Source of the DNA: a bacterium | Lineage (GTDB): Bacteria > Babelota > Babeliae > Babelales > RVW-14 | DNA: 7,262 nt | Assembly (NCBI GenBank): GCA_023249955.1 | Contig: JAHFBR010000058.1 | Location: 1-7,262, forward strand | Reading direction: 5' to 3' | Translations under genes and position numbers: made by a program | Part shown: piece after piece, positions 5,192 to 7,262 of the stretch | How the letters are laid out: every line of letters begins with the position of its first letter | Position numbering within the stretch: the stretch's first letter is position 1 | The notes under the pieces: model-generated | Databases searched by the model: none | What the model was told of the DNA's origin: nothing | Seen by the model: the letters and a program-made list of their open reading frames with translations, nothing else

Positions 5192-7234
5192 CTAGCGATG
5201 CTGAGCAACAATATCCTGAGCCTTATTCAACAGTGACCCATCAAAGCCTTCGGCGCGCAGAATATCAAGCGCCACGTTTTGGTGCGAGATCCCCTGTTCA
5301 AGCAGGTAGGGATACGCAATCCCACCATCACGCGTTTGATGCACGGAAACTTTATAGTTTTGGAATGCAGAAGTGTCGTGCTCTAGATTGGTCAGCAGTG
5401 AAAAGTGCGTGGAAATCAGGCACATAGTGTTGTGAAATTTACCCAAATGGTGCGCAACGCTGTACGCTGCAGCGCTGCCTTCCAGCGGCGCGGTTCCGTT
5501 AAATACTTCGTCAAAGACGGTAAGATTAAATTCACCAGGACCAGACTTTTCAACCTTATCAATCAGACGCTGGGCCTGCTTTGCCTCAGCCATAAATAAC
5601 GAGTTGCCTGCTGCAATATCATCAACAATATTAAGATACGTTGAGATTGAGTTGAACGGCGTCAGGCTCATTGATTGCGCAGGGGCCAGGCCAACCGTTT
5701 GCGCCAACATCACGCACAAAACAATCGCTTTAAGAACGGTAGACTTACCGCCCGCATTGGGTCCGGTAATGATCATATTTGGACGTTGGCCATCGGTGCC
5801 CAGCGTTACAGAGTTTTCTATCACAACATTTTCATCAATCAGCGGATGCCAGAAATTGGTAATCTGAAGCTGTGGCGTTTCAGCCTGCAGGTAAGTCGGC
5901 ATACAAAAGCCCACACGCTTGGCTTGAAACTCTTTGAAAAGTTTTGCCAGTGAAAAGTAAGCATCCAATTTGCCAATGCCGTGAGCAAGCTCTTCCAGCT
6001 CTTTCTTAATTTCGTGCATCAAGGTATACACACGCACGATACGTCCTTTGTGAGAAAGCACAGAGCATTCGCCTTCAAACGTCTTGGTTGCCAGCATCCC
6101 CAACAGTTCTTGGAGATTTTCAGATTCATGAATCGTTTTTTCAAAGAATGTTATCAGGCCATCAAACTCATCAAAGCCTGCTAGTTGTGGGTGCTTTTGA
6201 AGGTTGTCGTGCAACACGCGTGCAGCGTTAATAAATTGCGCCAACTGAATGGTGATGGTGTGCACACACTCCTCAAGAAACATGCATTCGCCAACCCACT
6301 CAATACTGTTTTTGACCTGCAAGCCACATAAAACCCCGCCGCCAATTGCAATGAGTGAATGAAACCAGCGATTGTTAATCATCAATAACCATGGAAAGAT
6401 CGGCCCCGGGCTGCCAGAATACTTGTCTGACCATTTTTTAATTTGTTCAGGCATATCAATGACATTCGTCAGATTCAAAATACCGTACGTGGTCAAAACA
6501 AAGGCGGCAAAGGCGTTACCAGCAGCCCACCCTATGCGTTCTTGGTGTCCGTAAATGTTGCGCAGCAAAAGCATGAATTCACTTTTATTCAATCCATCAA
6601 GTGCATTGATATTAAATTTGCCGTGATGCTTGACCGTATGCACAAGATGATCTTGCTTGTAGAACGACAAAAAAACATTCTCAGGAATCTCCATCGCCTT
6701 AAATAACGCATCAAAGTGCTCAATCAATTGGTCGTCGCTCAGGATGGTTTTGATAATCTCTTGGCGTTTGGCAAGCCGCTCAACATCGCGAATTGGCTCT
6801 GCCAACATCGTAAACAAGCTTACTTTGCCCAACTCTGTTTGTGTACGCGCCAACGTTTCTGCAACATACAACTCTCTGTCACCCTGGCCACAAAAGAGCG
6901 TGGTATCTCCCCACGTTGTTTCAGCATCAAAAAGTACCGAGCTTTGACCGGCCCTGTTTCTATCCAAGGTCTTGTAAAACTCATATGCTTTGTGACGCTT
7001 TTGCTTAGCTGTTGGCTGCAAGCGACGCTTCATGTGCTCGGTTAAAAACTCGCGCATGGTATGCGCATCCCAGTCATCGTCCTCCCACCCAAAAGAACGC
7101 ATGTTCATATCAGCAATCTTTTGAACAAAGGATGTTGGCTCTGCCTTCTCTGCCGGATAAAGGGCAAATGCTTGAGCAGCCAGCATCAAGCCAAGAATAA
7201 AAGTGGCAATTCTTTTACGAGATGAAATGGTCAT
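5192..7234 (-). CDS. MutS-family ATPase (core plus ATPase domains) with N-terminal signal peptide
   Basis: A 680-residue protein. The start is supported by GAGGA (7241-7245) six bases upstream. Residues 1-24 form a textbook signal peptide (SSRKR, hydrophobic core ATFILGLMLAA, AFA|L cleavage site). Residues about 100-450 resemble the helical MutS core and lever region; the mismatch-recognition domain I is not apparent. The ATPase domain is clear: HPLIDENVVIENSVTLG, Walker A GPNAGGKST (491-499), the SLFMAEAKQAQRLI helix (545-558), Walker B LTVFDEVFNGT (571-581; Asp575, Glu576) and the STH motif with His610. Hydrophobic stretches at about 236-256 and 279-306 could be membrane segments. All ATP-site residues are kept, so it probably hydrolyses ATP, but classical mismatch repair is unlikely given the lacking domain I and the export signal. 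It is probably a divergent MutS-like family of unknown role. No clear terminator follows the TAG stop, and its promoter is outside the window. Confidence 0.9.
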   Translation of the reverse strand: MTISSRKRIATFILGLMLAAQAFALYPAEKAEPTSFVQKIADMNMRSFGWEDDDWDAHTMREFLTEHMKRRLQPTAKQKRHKAYEFYKTLDRNRAGQSSVLFDAETTWGDTTLFCGQGDRELYVAETLARTQTELGKVSLFTMLAEPIRDVERLAKRQEIIKTILSDDQLIEHFDALFKAMEIPENVFLSFYKQDHLVHTVKHHGKFNINALDGLNKSEFMLLLRNIYGHQERIGWAAGNAFAAFVLTTYGILNLTNVIDMPEQIKKWSDKYSGSPGPIFPWLLMINNRWFHSLIAIGGGVLCGLQVKNSIEWVGECMFLEECVHTITIQLAQFINAARVLHDNLQKHPQLAGFDEFDGLITFFEKTIHESENLQELLGMLATKTFEGECSVLSHKGRIVRVYTLMHEIKKELEELAHGIGKLDAYFSLAKLFKEFQAKRVGFCMPTYLQAETPQLQITNFWHPLIDENVVIENSVTLGTDGQRPNMIITGPNAGGKSTVLKAIVLCVMLAQTVGLAPAQSMSLTPFNSISTYLNIVDDIAAGNSLFMAEAKQAQRLIDKVEKSGPGEFNLTVFDEVFNGTAPLEGSAAAYSVAHHLGKFHNTMCLISTHFSLLTNLEHDTSAFQNYKVSVHQTRDGGIAYPYLLEQGISHQNVALDILRAEGFDGSLLNKAQDIVAQHR

Positions 7235-7262
7235 GTAAGATCCTCAAAGCGTGTATCTGTCC

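Noticed and set aside
4831..5211. Minus-strand reading frame of 126 codons opposite the HEPN 3' end.
   Set aside because: It overlaps the HEPN and MutS-like genes, and its middle is the LDPRLRGDD translation of the palindromic repeat, a known artefact.

Overview
The window looks like part of the genome of an obligately host-associated, Gram-negative-like bacterium. The best guess is Candidatus Dependentiae (TM6), with Chlamydiae or Rickettsiales-type intracellular bacteria as alternatives. The main clue is an NTT/Tlc-family ATP:ADP translocase, the hallmark of energy parasites that import host ATP. A second clue is that two enzymes that normally need cytosolic cofactors, a MutS-like ATPase and a GNAT acetyltransferase, carry N-terminal signal peptides. 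The lineage is inferred from gene content and style only; the window has no rRNA or marker gene.

Layout, left to right. Positions 1-864 (minus) hold an alpha/beta hydrolase of the prolyl oligopeptidase type whose C-terminus is cut by the window edge. An intrinsic terminator at 895-932 separates it from a seven-helix Bax inhibitor-1 family protein (956-1645, minus). Upstream of that lies a GNAT acetyltransferase with a signal peptide (1747-2358, minus), which has its own good promoter; GNAT and BI-1 probably form one transcription unit ending at 895-932. The NTT transporter (2495-3796, minus) ends at a strong terminator at 2456-2483. A 462-base intergenic region (3797-4258) follows. It has no credible gene but is unusually rich in short perfect inverted repeats. 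To its right, on the plus strand, an overlapping two-gene operon encodes a minimal nucleotidyltransferase (4259-4579) and a HEPN-domain protein (4566-4979), a typical MNT/HEPN toxin-antitoxin-like pair. The convergent gap 4980-5191 carries one copy of a widespread GC-rich palindromic repeat. The right third (5192-7234, minus) is a 680-residue MutS-family ATPase with a signal peptide and possible membrane segments.

How the parts may work together. The NTT would supply host ATP to the cell. BI-1 is a membrane ion-leak/stress protein. The hydrolase, the exported GNAT and the exported MutS-like ATPase are candidates for envelope or host-facing roles, but nothing in the sequence proves that. The MNT/HEPN pair is a selfish or defence-type module placed between housekeeping-like minus-strand genes. 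The signal-peptide MutS-like ATPase and the hairpin-dense intergenic region are the most unusual items here.
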